Below are positions 22,790 through 35,524 of a stretch of DNA of 64,000 nt, piece after piece; positions within the stretch are counted from its first letter, which is position 1; each line of letters begins with the position of its first letter. This stretch comes from Thuidium tamariscinum (lineage: Eukaryota > Streptophyta > Bryopsida > Hypnales > Thuidiaceae). The notes under the pieces are model-generated. The model made no database searches. It saw nothing but the letters and a program-made list of their open reading frames with translations, and was not told the DNA's origin. Location: contig OX344758.2 in NCBI GenBank assembly GCA_947034885.2, positions 5,396,501 to 5,460,500 of the forward strand. The letters are read 5' to 3'. A program made the position numbers and the translations under genes.

Positions 22790-24540
22790 AGTTGTCCATG
22801 GCTGCGGATTGCTGCTAGTTGCTGTGAAGATTCTGTGTATTCGGGAGTGTTCCTTAAAGCAGAGACTGCAACAGTAGATTTGCAACGCAAATGACTGTTG
22901 AAGGTGGTCCTTTGCGTTCCCGAAAGCGCAAGAGGCATGGGCCAGGCCTTCCTTTAATCTGTACAGTATGCGTATTTTTTCCATATGAGATCTCAGTATC
23001 CTACATTCACACAAGTACATATTATTACACGATGCAAAGTCCCTTTTCATATGGCTCCCAGTGGACATCTACGGTGTACTGTACTGTACAGTTTGGGTGT
23101 GCTCCAACATGCTCAGCAACGCGTGAAGCGCATCTTGTAAGTTGCGATGCTGCTGATGTCTGCAAAGCGGCCATCTTCAACAAAGCCTGGAAAAGTTTTC
23201 GGATTGTCAATGAGCACTCTCAGTCTGATGCTGGGAAGAGGGGGTGCAGCTCACCTAATTTCCACTTGCTCTTGCGAGGTAAATTGTGAGAGATTCTCCA
23301 GTATATTCAGTTTCTAAGCTTATCCAACTGAACCCACTGTGGCAGACTGAAACTGTGGTGGAAGCTGTAAGTTATAGATTACTTACACACCATCAAGTTT
23401 GTCCCAGTGTACGACTGCAATAACTTCACAAGCTCAGCCTGCAGCACACAGCCTGTAATCCTGTATCCTTGCTTGTCAACTCCAACAGGCAACAGTTTCA
23501 CTTTTTTTTGGTTTTTTGACACAAATGAAACGGAATTTCATTGCAGAAAAAGAAACTGAAATAAACCGCCAGCCACAGGTGGCCTGGCACAACAGCTTCA
23601 CTTTTCAGTGCAAGTGCTGCCTGTAGACTCCACTGGCTGCACAGAATTCTCATCATGTTTTTAACTTATCTCTTCTGGTAGACTAGTTTTCTACTTATAT
23701 CCAAACATTTTAACGCACCAACAACTGCACACATGGAACTTGGGATCACCCGATTTTCACACACTATTGTCGTTTTGCTGTATCATAAGACTGACTTTAA
23801 AGTCAAACTCAGTTTTGACTCTAGCCATTTACTGTGGAGAACCTTCTTCACTTTCTGAAGAAGAGATGGGAGAGCCCCTCCCACTGTCATATTTTGTTTT
23901 CTCTTGCTGGCTTGTCAACTCTAATAGCTCACATAACTAGTCTCATGTCCAATATATTATATATCTTTTGCAATGAAATTCTGTTTCACTTGTTTCAAAA
24001 GAAATTTATATAATTTTAAGAAAAAAAACGTACAGAGTACTGCGGCTTCAGTCAGTGAACCCCCATACTGGATGTGTAAGTATGGAAATATAAAAACTTT
24101 CTTCTTGTCACATTCGGCTGTCAACTCTCTGAGTCCAGAGTCAATTTTCAGTTTTTGAGAAGAAGAAAAATTCACAACCAACAGTCTACTCCATACCACT
24201 GAAGGAATTGTCAACTTGGGTCCACGCCTCATCATCTTTAAATCTATAATCAAATGACATGTGTTGATACCAAATACCTTGCTCAGCTTTGAGGGCATCT
24301 GACTGGCTCCAAGTACAGTACCAAATATGGTGATCTTGTGGGGCGACAGGAGTCTTGTGGGTAGCTTTGCATGGGGAGAGGAAGGTGAGAAGCCAGCCCA
24401 CCACTGAACAGTGGCTCTTCATGGGATCCAATGTTGCAAGAAATCCAAACCAAGACTGCATACAGATCATGGTTTAAGTTAATTAACCTCGTGAGGGGGG
24501 ACAGATGCCACAGCCTAGACAAGAAGTGGCAGGCAAGTTA
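22790..24540. other. Moderately balanced downstream DNA, no gene recognised
   Basis: Composition is intermediate between the HD-Zip island and the AT-rich repeats. Open frames up to 132 codons on both strands overlap each other and have no domain. A GTACTGTACTGTACAG palindromic stretch at about 23,075 has a counterpart near 53,018. Confidence 0.4.
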
Positions 24541-24618
24541 TCTCTCTGTGGTAGGAAGCAAACGGCATCCCCCAGTCAAGTGATTCCTTTCCTGCAGTAG
24601 ACATGTGGGTGGGTAACT

Positions 24619-24878
24619 GGGTACCCCAAAAAACCACCACTTTTTGCTACTGTGCATCGTTGCTATTGTTAGACTGGTCAAATTTTCATTGAATTTTTTG
24701 TTGTTGGCAAACAAAGGCAGTCTCCAACGCACCAAAGAACACAACATTTGGATGTTGTATGCAAAAGTGACAAAGGGTCAAAGTACTTTTTTGGTAGATG
24801 TTCAACAATTGTTTCTTAGATTCTGGAGATCTATACAAAGTGATGGTGGCAGTTTAGATAGGGTGGGATTTTGGATGT
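24619..24878. mobile_element. Worn relative of the GGGTACCTCC TIR element
   Basis: Shares 'tttttgctactgtgcatcg', 'gtcaaattttcattgaa' and 'caacatttggatgttgtatg' with 12,458-12,731. The left end reads GGGTACCCC; the right end is unclear. Confidence 0.5.
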
Positions 24879-24879
24879 A

Positions 24880-26780
24880 AGGTAAGGGGCTCAGAAATGA
24901 ACCATCTAACAAGAAATGAAGGTCTGTACACAAATGTAAGAACTAGAAAAATATGGGGATAATTTTCAATGGAAGGTATATTACAAACTGTAAGAAGCCT
25001 TATTTTTCCAGAATTTTGTAATTTGGTTTCAATTACCTATGATTTTATGAAGTGAAGGTGCAGTAGGGAGGCAAAGTTGATCAGAGGGTGCATCAATAAT
25101 GGACTTGATGAAGCTATGAACCAACCAAATCAATCCAAGACTTGCTTAACAAACATGCTGAAAATGGTGAAGTCATAGTGAATAATCATGCATGTGAATT
25201 CAAAATCAGCCCATGCACATAGCCAACAAAGAGCACCATTTTCCTAGAAAAAAGTTGTACAGAATTGAACATTCATTGGCCACTGCTAATAAAATTTTAA
25301 TGCATTATTTTTTGTGCATTCATTCTATCTTATAATAACTCAAAAATTACTTAAGGTATGAGATGGAATGTCAAAGTCTCATATTTCACTGCCTCAATAT
25401 TCTTAAACCATGCACATATAAGCCTCATTTACCACCATTTACAGATTGCTCTATATTAAGAACTGTGTGCACGATTTTAAATGTCTTTGTAGGGGTGATT
25501 CTTAATGCCCGAACTGTTTTTGAGCCCTCTCCTATACCCACCTTTTTCAAATGGATTTCAATTGTGGAAATGAGGTTTACAAAGTGTAGCTCCAATCAGT
25601 CTCTGAGTAACTTACCTTTGTTTCTAAAAAAATCCCATGTTTCTTGAGTAAAATGCAAAGGAAACATGGGTCTTTTTAGGAACAAGAGGGATGTATTAAA
25701 TGCAAAGTGACATGACTCCTCTCACAAAATCCATCTCATTGTCGTCTTGGAAAAATATGATTCAATTATTTCATCCATTGTTGTACAATGAAAACCTAAA
25801 TACAAGACAAGAGGCAGTTTATAGGTGAAAGCATGAAACACTATGCAGTTTTTGTAGCATTTGCTATAATATTCATGATTTTTTCGAGAATACAACAAAA
25901 TTAGAAAATAATTTTTAAAGAATAAAAAATAGCATGTTCAATGTATATACCTTTAAGAAGAAAGTACCTGGAGAAGGAAGAGTGTAGAAAAAATCATTAA
26001 GTAGGAGAATTAGAAAAGTGTAAAATTTCATGAAAATAGGTACTTTGAAGTTTTAATTTGTAAAAAATAGGAAAAAGAATTTTATAAAAAACAAAAAATT
26101 GGAAATTTGGGAGAACTTTATGATGAAGAGATTTTACCAAAAGAATGATCTCAAAACCATCTTGAATGTTCAAAAGTGTGCATGCAAGGGAAGTGTGGTA
26201 GCACATATGTAGAGGAAAGAAAATAATGATTTTTAAAATTTTCTTTGGTAGAAACATGCCTACCTAGTATAGAAATAGACCACACAAATTTCAGATTTAA
26301 ATCATTAATTCTGGATATTCCTTAAGTAGTACTAAAAATCCCTAAACTGCAAAGGGTGACAAATTAGCTAAATTGAAATTTAATTATAAAATGATTTTTG
26401 AAATTTTTTGGAAAATAATGAATTTTTTTGCCTTTTTATTAGACATCTTCAATCAAAATTTCAAGTTAATCCAATTCATACATTAAAAGTTATAGTCAAT
26501 GGCAACCCTCTCATTCCAAGTGTAACTCAAAATAGTACTAGTCTTTCATGCTTTCACTCTTATGATCAAACATGAGTGTTCAAAATGCTACAATCAAACT
26601 TCAATACTATCAACTTTAGTTACTTGCCATTATACAAAGTAACTAGAATGTCACAGTTGTGGCTAGTCCTATCCTATTTTAAGAGAATAAATATTACACA
26701 TAGTAGAGTTGAAAAATATTGCAAATTTAACCTCTCATATCCAAAATTGATGATTTGAGGAAAAACATTGTAAAACACTA
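24880..26780. other. AT-rich stretch, nothing recognised
   Basis: No coding or structural signal that I could support. The longest frames (86-94 codons) are low complexity. Confidence 0.5.
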
Positions 26781-27622
26781 TTTGGAAGAAAATTTTGGAA
26801 TTGAGATATAAAGCAAAGTTGTAGACTTTGAATTTTAGATTCCATCTTAATAGTTAGATTTACCAACGCTTTCACCAATATTTTTCTCTAAATTTTGAAA
26901 GAGAAATTTCAGAGTTCCTTCTAAATTCAATTACAAGCAAAATATTGTTATTTTTTGAGTAAAATTTGTTGAAGTGGGTTTGAAATTAGGTTCTCTTGGT
27001 ACAATGATTTAAAAGAAAATTGTGTCTTTTAATTCTATGACCTCATTTTTGCAATTATAGGTTTGCACTACAATTAATGCAATATTGGCTTGGTCAACTA
27101 TTTGACATACTTCTACACATTAGAAGAGATTTGAAGGCATAAGAAGCCCATACGTTATTTTGAGTTCCCAAACTATGGGAACATGTTGGGAATGTACTAC
27201 ATCAACAGTTTGACGTAGTTAAGAGAGTGCCATATCAAGAATTTCTTTTTAAAAATTTGAATTTTAAAAAATTCAATTGAAAGGATTTCTTGACACTTTT
27301 AAAAGTTTTTGAATTTTTTTAATCCAAAAATCCAAAAAATTCAACCAATAAAGTTAATCTACAGTTTCTAGTCAATATAGGGAACAAGCTAGGGAATAGC
27401 CCTCAAACATGCTTCCCTTGCCCTCAAATCCCTTCTAATGAAAATAATTTTGAATTTCTACATATATATTCTATCAAATCCAACCCTTGAATAGGACAAC
27501 AAGTGAACTTGATAAAGTATCTTTAAAAATTAGGATGACTTTCATCCAAGCTATAACGAGAAAGAAAAATAAATTTCAATTCATTCATCATCTAGAAATT
27601 GGATGTCAGTGCACTTTAAAAT
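26780..27622 (+). repeat. Dispersed repeat, forward copy, carrying a CATTAG element
   Basis: Without the 27,118-27,440 insertion, this matches about 50,390-50,860 on the opposite strand ('tgacctcatttttg', 'ccaacccttg.ataggacaac', 'gatgactttcatc' blocks). I could not find its ends or class. Confidence 0.55.
27118..27440. mobile_element. CATTAG-end TIR element inserted in another repeat
   Basis: Ends CATTAGAAGAGATTTGAAGG and CCTCAAATCCCTTCTAATG. It interrupts a repeat whose other copy (about 50,440-50,860, minus strand) runs uninterrupted through the corresponding spot, which confirms its limits to within a few bases. Confidence 0.7.
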
Positions 27623-27867
27623 TAAGTTTAGGGGTGTAAACTCTACCTACTAAAATGGCGAATTTCATTAAATTGATAACATTCTATTATTGTGATACTT
27701 TTTACAATTCAAATCGTGTCATTTGAAATCTAAACTTGTTATAGATTTTGAAATCTATATGTGTTGTAGATGTATGAAATCTTTATCAATCTAAGATGGT
27801 TTAGACCATGGGGGCTAAAATCTAAGCTTGTCATAGATCTTTGAGATTGATATGTGTTCCAGATGTG

Positions 27868-27869
27868 TG

Positions 27870-27936
<67 letters not shown>

Positions 27937-27937
27937 G
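27868..27937. repeat. Compound microsatellite (CT)n(AT)n
   Basis: CT dinucleotides from about 27,868 to 27,915 pass directly into AT/TA dinucleotides to about 27,937. Confidence 0.95.
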
Positions 27938-28300
27938 TCCTAGATATTAGTATTTAGTTCAAACCGTTCAATTTGAAAAATGGATATGGAATATGGCCAT
28001 TTTAATAAAATTTGCCATTAAATTTCAAAAACAAGGAAATGATTGAAATTTGGGGGATGATTAATGTTGCTCACTGTATGTAGGAATAGTACATACTACC
28101 TATAAATCTATTCTTACTAGTGAAAGAAATTAATTTGAAAGTATCATTAATTTATTTGTTGGAGTATGCAGACACTTGCAAGAATAATTGCAATTTAATG
28201 TTAAATTATAAAATATCAATTGTAAACTATGACTTATGATTTATAAGTCATAGTTTAAGTCATAGTACTTTCATGTAATGTTGCAATTTCATTTGCTTAA

Positions 28301-28700
28301 CCCCTAAAGGACCAAGTTGTCTTTTTTGGCAACACAACAATTTTTGGCAACTCACCCTAAATGGAGTTTTTATTTTTTTTCATTGAAATTTTCACACAAC
28401 TTGAGCCCAACTGCCCAAGGAGTATCTTTAACACCCAACAATTTTCATAACATTTGACTACATAGTTAAAAAGTTATTGCATGATATGTGTTTTCCTTTT
28501 ATCTCTAGGCAATCTAGGCAGCTCAAAAATTTCTTTAAAAATGACTTTTTAGAAAAATGAAAAATTGAAATTGTTTTTTTAGAATTTTGAATATGTGGGA
28601 AGCTTTGAATCATTCCATTTGGATTTATGAAATGAAAGTTATGAGGAATTTTAGTTTGTAGGTAGGTATGGACTCTTCGAAAACCAACTCCCTAAGATTC
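28301..28700 (+). mobile_element. TTAA-flanked TIR element, copy C, left part
   Basis: TTAA at 28297-28300 is followed by CCCCTAAAGGACC and about 400 bases matching the left half of copy I, including the 'gatgaaagttat' block. Similarity is lost near 28,690, where a fragment of another TIR family ('ctcacatgctgaca') appears. A further lone left end (TTAA then TCCCTAAAGGAC) lies at about 28,880. Confidence 0.65.
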
Positions 28701-29606
28701 AAGGCCTCTAGGCTCACATCTCTACACTCACATGCTGACATCATTGAAGGTAATATGTCCTTCATTGTAAACCTATGAGTAAGCAAATCAATTAGAAAAG
28801 ATTTACTAAAACAAAATAGTGTTGTTGAAGTTGTTCTTACAAAGGCAACATATGTAGTGTTTTGGAAAAAACATAAGTTTAATCCCTAAAGGACAAAGTG
28901 ATTGATCAATATATAGAAGAAAATCTTAGAGAGTTGGATACAAAGGTAAATTTGGTCATGTATTTAGAAAATTTGATACAAAGTGTAAACATGTACTTCA
29001 TTGGTAGGAAGATAATGATATCTTTTTATTTAGGTGCCTAGATCAAAAGTTATATTGTCCTAAATCTTTTAGGCAACTTGTATAAAATTCATCTTCTACT
29101 TTCAAAACTTGACAAGTATATAACTAATATGATATTGGATGAAACTATAAAGAAATCCATATATAGTGCAAGAATTTCATTCTAGGAGGAATTAAAATTT
29201 GTTGATTAGTTAGGGCAAGGGCAGAAATTTATTTTTCTACTAATGTCAAAGGTTATGATCTTTCAAATTCTCTGGTTAAAGTTTTTGAAATTTTTTCCAT
29301 ACATTTCCATTGTAAATTTAAAATAAATTTGTAAAGCTAAATTCTCAATGTCCTAAAAGGTAGTATTTTTTGACAATTTTAATCCAAAATATGCCTTGGG
29401 CTTGTAGAGGTTTACATAATAAAAATAGAATTATTCATGTATCTAATTGCTACACATAAAATTCTCACTCTCAAAGAATAATGATTGATTTCAAGAATGA
29501 ACCCCATATTCTACACGTATGGTACTTTGTACTACATTTGAATTTGAATAAGTTTAAATTGTAAAACAACATCCAAATGAAGATGCTAATTGTTGAATTT
29601 CAATCA

Positions 29607-29852
29607 ACGATGCTAGTATGTGAACATAGAAGTGTGAGCCTATGAACCTTGAGCCTAAATATAAGTAAGTATCCTACACTCATTGAAGGTGTTTATAGCA
29701 TAAACACCTTTAATATAAGTGTTTAGAATATAAATACACTATAAACATCAAGGTGTCTATACCCGTATCTATAATATAGACACGTATACTATAGGTGTAT
29801 AGGCTTCAAGGCTCATAGGCTCACACTTTCTATGCTCACATACTAGCAACCG
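29607..29852. mobile_element. TGCTAGTATGTGA TIR element, second copy
   Basis: It shares ends and interior with 37,607-37,850. Flanks TGAATTTCAATC (29594-29605) and TGAATTCTCAATC (29853-29865) look like a decayed duplication of about 12-13 bp with one indel. Half-elements are suspected at 28,700-28,735 and 62,815-63,025. Confidence 0.6.
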
Positions 29853-30327
29853 TGAATTCTCAATCTAATGGTATATGTCATGTCAAAGTTCAATACATTG
29901 TTTTGTATTCCAAGAGCCAAATAGGGCACTAGAGAATTATAGAATCCCCCTTGGATCTTCAAGGGATAATAATGCCATTAGTACTTATGCATGTCACCTT
30001 TAGATGTGGGTACCTTAGCATTAGTTTGTTTGTTTTTCATTTTTTATGAAGAACCAAAGTAGCATTAAATGTTGTAGCCATACTCCAAATTTTAACATTC
30101 ATCCATATATTGAATAGAAAAGATCACATTAGGACATACCATATATTCATAATTAAGTTTTCATTCACAATTTGGAAATTTCATTCAAGATTTTTTTTCC
30201 AAATTTGAAGTTTCTTGGCAATTTCATTGAAGATTTTCCTATTTATGTTCTAAGGGCTTGGTGCAAGGCCTAATACTTTGGAGCAAATTGATGACCCAAA
30301 AAAACCTATTGCTCAGAAAGTGCAGTA

Positions 30328-30654
30328 AGGTAAGATGTCCTTAATTGGAGCAGGCATTGAAATAGAGCCCTACCTTAAATGTAGACTCTTTGTACATGTT
30401 TCTTTGTCATAGCCTTTAGCGATGTACAAACTGTGTACATTTTAGGCGGTGCTCCATTTTAGAGCCCTAAGCCAATTCAACTTCAAAATTTTATAACTAA
30501 TTCCACAAAGCACAAAAAAATATGAAACAAGTTGGGTTAGATGTCAATTCTACTTGTCTTTCAAGGAAAATTTGTTGAAAAATATTTCTAAAAGCTTTAC
30601 CTCCCTGAAATTCAGTTTCAGCCCTTAGATGGTCCATTATAGGACCTCTTACCT
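30328..30654. mobile_element. TA-type MITE, AGGTAAGA/GGTCC family
   Basis: Ends AGGTAAGATGTCC and GGACCTCTTACCT, with TA outside both (30326-30327 and 30655-30656). The base beyond TA varies between copies of this family (GTAA, ATAA, TTAA), so the target is TA, not TTAA; this suggests a Tc1/mariner-related MITE. Length is 327 bp and no coding capacity is present. Confidence 0.75.
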
Positions 30655-31060
30655 TAAGAAGTGAGCTCCAATTTTATTTATTAGTGGAGGGAGAGACATT
30701 TTGGAGACTTGATAAAAACAAGACTCACAACATAATACCATGATGTATTCACAAAAAGGTTGATATAAGGTTGAGGCACCAATAATTGACTATTTAAACA
30801 ATTTTGGAGGAGATTGTGCACATTATGAGGTGGTGGACATTTTTCCCATATATGAAGATAAGAAATATAGAGTCCTAAAATTTTCAAAATTTAATTCCCT
30901 AAAATTGAAATTGTTGTGAATTTTGAGAGCCAAAAAGTCCATTTCATGCATTGCCAATGTCTAAAGTCTTCTAATTCCAATCATTCAAGAATTATTCTCC
31001 TACTCACTACTTCCTACTTTTTCACTCACTTGAAGCTTACAACCCATTTCTGATCACTCA

Positions 31061-32236
31061 ACCCATAAATGCCCAAACTATTTTTTTTTGGCATTATAGC
31101 AATTTTGAGCAACTCACTACAAATGGAGATTTTTTTTCTTTGAAATTTTTGCACAACATGTGCCCAAAGAGTTGCTTCAAGGCCCAACAATTTCATAGCT
31201 GTTGACTACATGGTTAAAAAGCTATTGTAAGATGTGTAGTTTTCATTGCTTAGTGGGCAATCTAGGGAGCAAAAAAAAAATTATTATTATTTTTTCAAGA
31301 ATTAAAATTTTGAAATTGGTTTATTAGATTTTTACCAAAGTGTAAATTTTTAAATCATTCCATTTTGATCAATGAGTCAAAAGTCATGAAGAGTTTTAGT
31401 TTGAGGTAGTTTGAAGCTAGTTATCACTAGAAGAAATCCCTGTTAATTTCAGCGCAGCACGTCAGGTAGATTGTGTTGAGGCCGCGTTGCTGAGAACGCG
31501 GAAAACACACAAAAAAAACACAAAAAAACACAAAAAAAACGCGTTTTCAGTGTTTTTCAGCGTTTTCAGGGTTTTCCTACGTTTTTAGCAACGCAGTCTC
31601 AACACAATCTACCTGACGTATTGCATTGAAATTAATAGGGATTCAGTGTTTTTCTTCTAGTGTATAGAATCTCTACACTACAAAAAAGTTTAAAATTCTT
31701 TATTTAATTCAATTTTTAATATTCTTGGAATTAAAATATTAAAAAATTAAGCTTTTTTGTTACAACATTTTAACCATTTGGATTGGCATTTTTCAATCCT
31801 ATAAATAAATTGTTTGCAATATAAAATTTTGGCTCATTTTCTACTTCTTCCTACTTCTTTCTTTTTTCCTATATGTTGTTGTAATTCCAAATGATTTGAA
31901 GTTTTTAAGCATGTAGCCAATTTTCCTTTAAGAATGAATCCAAAGAGTGACCACCAATTTTTTTTAAATTTCATACAAATGTGACCTTATGAAGTGCACC
32001 TGCCCGATTTTTTGCAAGGCCAAAAAAATGATTTTTGTCAATTCATACGCTAATATCTTGCAATCTACATGATGGAAAATTCTGAAATTTCTTCTAAATC
32101 TTTCTAAACAAGCATACTACAAGATCCTACAATTATATGTGTCTAAAAATGTTTTTTCTTCTAAGTTTTGGTACATGTATTAGAAATGACAACTTTGGAG
32201 GAGTTTGGTGAAAACATAATGAAAACCATTTAGGAA
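31061..32236 (+). mobile_element. TTAA-flanked TIR element, copy D, interrupted by a CACTA MITE
   Basis: The left end CCCATAAATGCCC is followed by the family interior; the right end closes at TTAA (32237-32240). The left TTAA has decayed to TCAA. Subtracting the nested 238-bp CACTA element and its 3-bp TSD leaves 935 bp, close to the 925 bp of copies I and J. It is clearly older than those copies. Confidence 0.7.
31425..31662. mobile_element. Small CACTA MITE nested in TTAA element D
   Basis: Ends CACTAGAAGAAA and TTTCTTCTAGTG with a TAT duplication (31422-31424 and 31663-31665). The TIRs run about 90 bp ('cgtcaggtagattgtgttgag' on the left, its complement on the right). The loop has ACACAAAAAAA repeats. 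Its termini match those of 57,187-58,313, so the same transposase could mobilise both. Confidence 0.85.
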
Positions 32237-32814
32237 TTAAGGAATTCAACATTAATAGCTCCCAATTGAGTTTGCTATAGATATAAGTCGGATTTGAATT
32301 TTTTTTGTATTTTTCCACCCAAAAACAAATTTATTGTGAATTCTTTATGCTATCATTTTCTAAAACCTATTCTTGACCTATATGTATGTCTAATTCCGAT
32401 TATAGATTGGTTAGAAAATGTAGAAGAAATCAACGACTCATAATAGATGATAATGGATTGGTTGCACCAACTTCCTATACTCGGAAATAAAACAATCTAG
32501 ACTTTGGAAATAGGGGGTTGATCTAAAAAGGATCAGCTTCCTTAATTTGGGACATGTGTCATAATTTTGTTAATTTCAACCTAAAAATAAACAAAATCAC
32601 ATATTCTAAGTCTTGATGAGAAATACTACACCCATATAAGTTAGTTTCTAGACATGGTCTATAATTGGTGCCTCAACCTTATACTACAATTGATTTGTGA
32701 TGAATTCCTACATAAGGTAGGAGGTTCTAAAACAGACCGGACTCTAAAATCAAAGGTACCTTGCTTGTACAATACATGTTGCTTTTCTATAGCCCTTAGT
32801 AATATAAAAACAAT

Positions 32815-33808
32815 GTACAGTCAGGTCCAGCTCAATTACGAATTTTTGCAGTCACAGTTAAAGAAAATTTCAGTACAGCCAACTTTGACACCCTCTCAAG
32901 GGCTGAAAAATTAGTTTTTTACTATGAAATTTTTTGAACAAGATCATTTCTAAGTTGATAACATATGTGGAAAATTTCAAGGCCAAAAGATTCACCCAAA
33001 AAAAGATATGCAAAATCTATCAACATGTGTAGTTGTAAGCTTTCACTGCTGTCAACTTTGCCAATGTCTTAAGGATTGAAAAGTTTTTCTTTTGGCATAA
33101 AATTTTTGGAATGAAATCATCTCTATTTTGATTATATGTATGGAAAATTTCAAGGCCAAAAGATTCACCGAAAAAAAGATATTCAAAATCTACTAACATG
33201 TGTAGTTAAGAAAAAACTTTCACTACTACCAACTTTGACACCCTCCCAAAAATTGAAAAAAAAAGTTTTGGCCATGAAACTTTTTTCATGAGATCATCTT
33301 TGTGTTGATAACATGTAAGATAAATTTCAAGTTCAAAAGATTCACACAAAAAATATATTTGAAATCTACCAATATGTACATCAAAGTTGGCAATAGTGAA
33401 ATTGTCCCTTATATTGACACATGGTAGTAGATTTCGAATATCTTTTTTGGAATAAATTTTTTGAAACTGAAATTTATGACACATATAATTAACATAGAGG
33501 TGATCTCATGACCAAAATTTCATGGCCAAATTTTTTTTTTTCAATTTTTGGGAGGGTGTCAAAGTTGATAGTAGTGAAGTTTTTTTCTTAACTACACATG
33601 TTAGTAGATTCTATATATCTTTTTTTTGGTAAATTTTTTGACCTTGAAATTTGTCACATGTGTTATTAACATAGAGAGGATCTTGTGAAAAAAAATTCAT
33701 GTTAAAAAAATAATTTTTCAGCCATTGGGAGGGCGTCAAAATTGGCAGCAGTGAAGTTTTGTTCCCTGTGTATGCAAGAATTCGTAATTGAGTTGGACCT
33801 GACTGTAC
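32815..33808. repeat. Palindrome 1 (inverted repeat of about 990 bp)
   Basis: The left arm begins GTACAGTCAGGTCCAGCTC and the right arm ends with its complement GAGTTGGACCTGACTGTAC. Each arm is a run of diverged units of about 165-180 bp, each with a 'caactttgacaccctcc' block, a 'gataacatatgtg' block and a 'ctaccaacatgtgtagtt' block; there are about three units per arm. Confidence 0.8.
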
Positions 33809-34788
33809 AGTCGGGTACCATAAACTTATGAATTTTTGCATTCACAATGAAAAGAAAGTTCACTGCTGCCCTCCCGAGGGCTGAAAAATTAATATTTTTC
33901 TACGAAATTTTTCTATAAGATCCTCCCTATACTAATAACATATGTGCCAAATTTCAAGTCCAAATGATTTATACAAAAAAAAGATATTCAAACATGTACC
34001 AACATGTGTAGTTCAAAAAAAAATTTCACTACTACCAACTTTGACACCCTCCCAAAAATCGAAAAAAAAAGTTTTGGCCATGAAATTTTTGGTGTTAGAT
34101 CAACTTAGTGTTACTAACTAATGTGACAAAAATCAAGTTCAAAAGAATTTCCCACAAAGAGTAGTTCAAATTCTACCAATTGACAAGTGTAGCCATGAGA
34201 AACAATTTCACTATGGCCCAACTTTGACACCCTCCCAAGGGCAAAAAAATTGTTTATTTACCATGAAATTTTTGGCATGAGATCATCTCTATGTTGATAA
34301 TATGTGTGTCAAGTTTCAAGGCCAAAAGATTTACTTAAAAAAAGATATATTCAAAATCTACCAACATGTGTTGTTATGGAAAAAAAATCCATAACTACAC
34401 ATGTTGGTAGAAGTTGAACTACTCTTTGTGAGAAAAAATTTTGAACTTGAAATTTGGCACATTAGTTAGTAACACTAAGGTGATCTTACACCAAAAATTT
34501 CAAGGCCAAAACTTTTTTTCAATTTTTGGGAGGGTGTCAAAGTTGGTAGTAATGAAAAAAAATTTGAACTACACATGTTGGTACATCTTTGAATATCTTT
34601 TTTTTGTATAAATCATTTGGACTTGAAATTTGGCACATATGTTATTAGTATAGGGAGGATCTTGTAAAATAAATTTCATGAAAAAATATTAATTTTTCAG
34701 CCCTCGGGAGGGTGTCAAAGTGGGCAGCAGTGAACTTTTTTTTCACTGTGAATGCAAAAATTCGTAAGTTTATGGTACCCGACCGTAC
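33805..34788. repeat. Palindrome 2 (inverted repeat of about 980 bp)
   Basis: It starts GTACAGTCGGGTACCATAAA and ends with the near-complement TTTATGGTACCCGACCGTAC. It is built of the same ~165-180-bp units as palindrome 1 and shares the GTAC at the junction. Arm-to-arm similarity is high but not perfect (e.g. 'ttatgaattttt' against 'ttcgtaa'). Confidence 0.8.
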
Positions 34789-35020
34789 ATTTGAGAAGGT
34801 GCTCCCATTTTAAAGTCCCATGCCATTTCAACTTCAGAATTTTATAACTAATTCTACCAAGCTCCAAAAAATATGAAACGACTTGGGTTAGATGTCAATT
34901 CCACTTGTCTTTTACAAAAAATTTACTCAAATACATTTCAAGATGTTTCACCTCCCCAGTATTCAGTTCCAGCGCATAGATGCTCCATTTAAGGACCTCC
35001 TACCTTAGTACTTCAACTGC

Positions 35021-35060
35021 GAATTCATTCATTCATTCATTCATTCAATCAATCAATCGT
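35021..35060. repeat. (ATTC)n/(AATC)n microsatellite
   Basis: Six ATTC units are followed by AATC units, just beyond the right end of the palindrome-bearing MITE. Confidence 0.9.
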
Positions 35061-35524
35061 ACGGCAAAAGCTGGAAACTCGGTGACTTTCAATTTGAGTG
35101 GTAGCACGTTTCCATCCGTCTGCAATACTACTACTTCAATATGGGGCATAATGTACGCTACGCCAAGGTTGATGATGATGATAAAAATAAAATTTCAATG
35201 TCGAACACACTCAGTTGGTAGACGATCCATCATTGTTGGAGAGTACTACTGACTGCCATCAGTGTGGGGAGGGCCCCGCACCGCCCCGTCCAATATGAGA
35301 CAACCTCTACAGGTCCGGAGAATACAAACGGACCTTCCAATCATGGGAAAACTGAGACTTGGTGGAACTGTGGAAGAAAAAAAAAAGGGGAAGGAAGGAG
35401 ACCCATTGTTGACCCATTGTTGACAAGTGGAAGATTATACAAACAATTTATGCCTTTAATTCAATAAAATTGTCAACCACATATTCTAATCCAGATAGGG
35501 CTGCATCATCAAATTCCAATACAA

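Larger units (their letters stand above)
32715..35005. mobile_element. TA-type MITE carrying two back-to-back ~1-kb palindromes
   Basis: The ends AGGTAGGAGG and CCTCCTACCT lie beside TA (32713-32714 and 35006-35007). About 100 bases on the left and 215 on the right match the 327-bp family members. In the middle, between GTAC-containing points, sit two large hairpins (32,815-33,808 and 33,805-34,788). Unlike the plain copies the element is therefore 2,291 bp. It encodes nothing recognisable. Confidence 0.75.

Noticed and set aside
22891-23289. Open frame of 132 codons (+) downstream of the HD-Zip gene
   Set aside because: No domain, low-complexity start, several overlapping frames on the other strand, and no splice or codon pattern that supports a gene.
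30328-30654. TTAA target for the AGGTAGGAG and AGGTAGAAGC families
   Set aside because: The outermost base differs between copies (GTAA, ATAA, CTAA, TTAC, TTAG); only TA is constant, so a TA target is more likely.
32815-34788. CRISPR-like or satellite array
   Set aside because: The units are long (165-180 bp), diverged, arranged in inverted order, and lack constant spacers; this is a eukaryotic palindrome inside a MITE.
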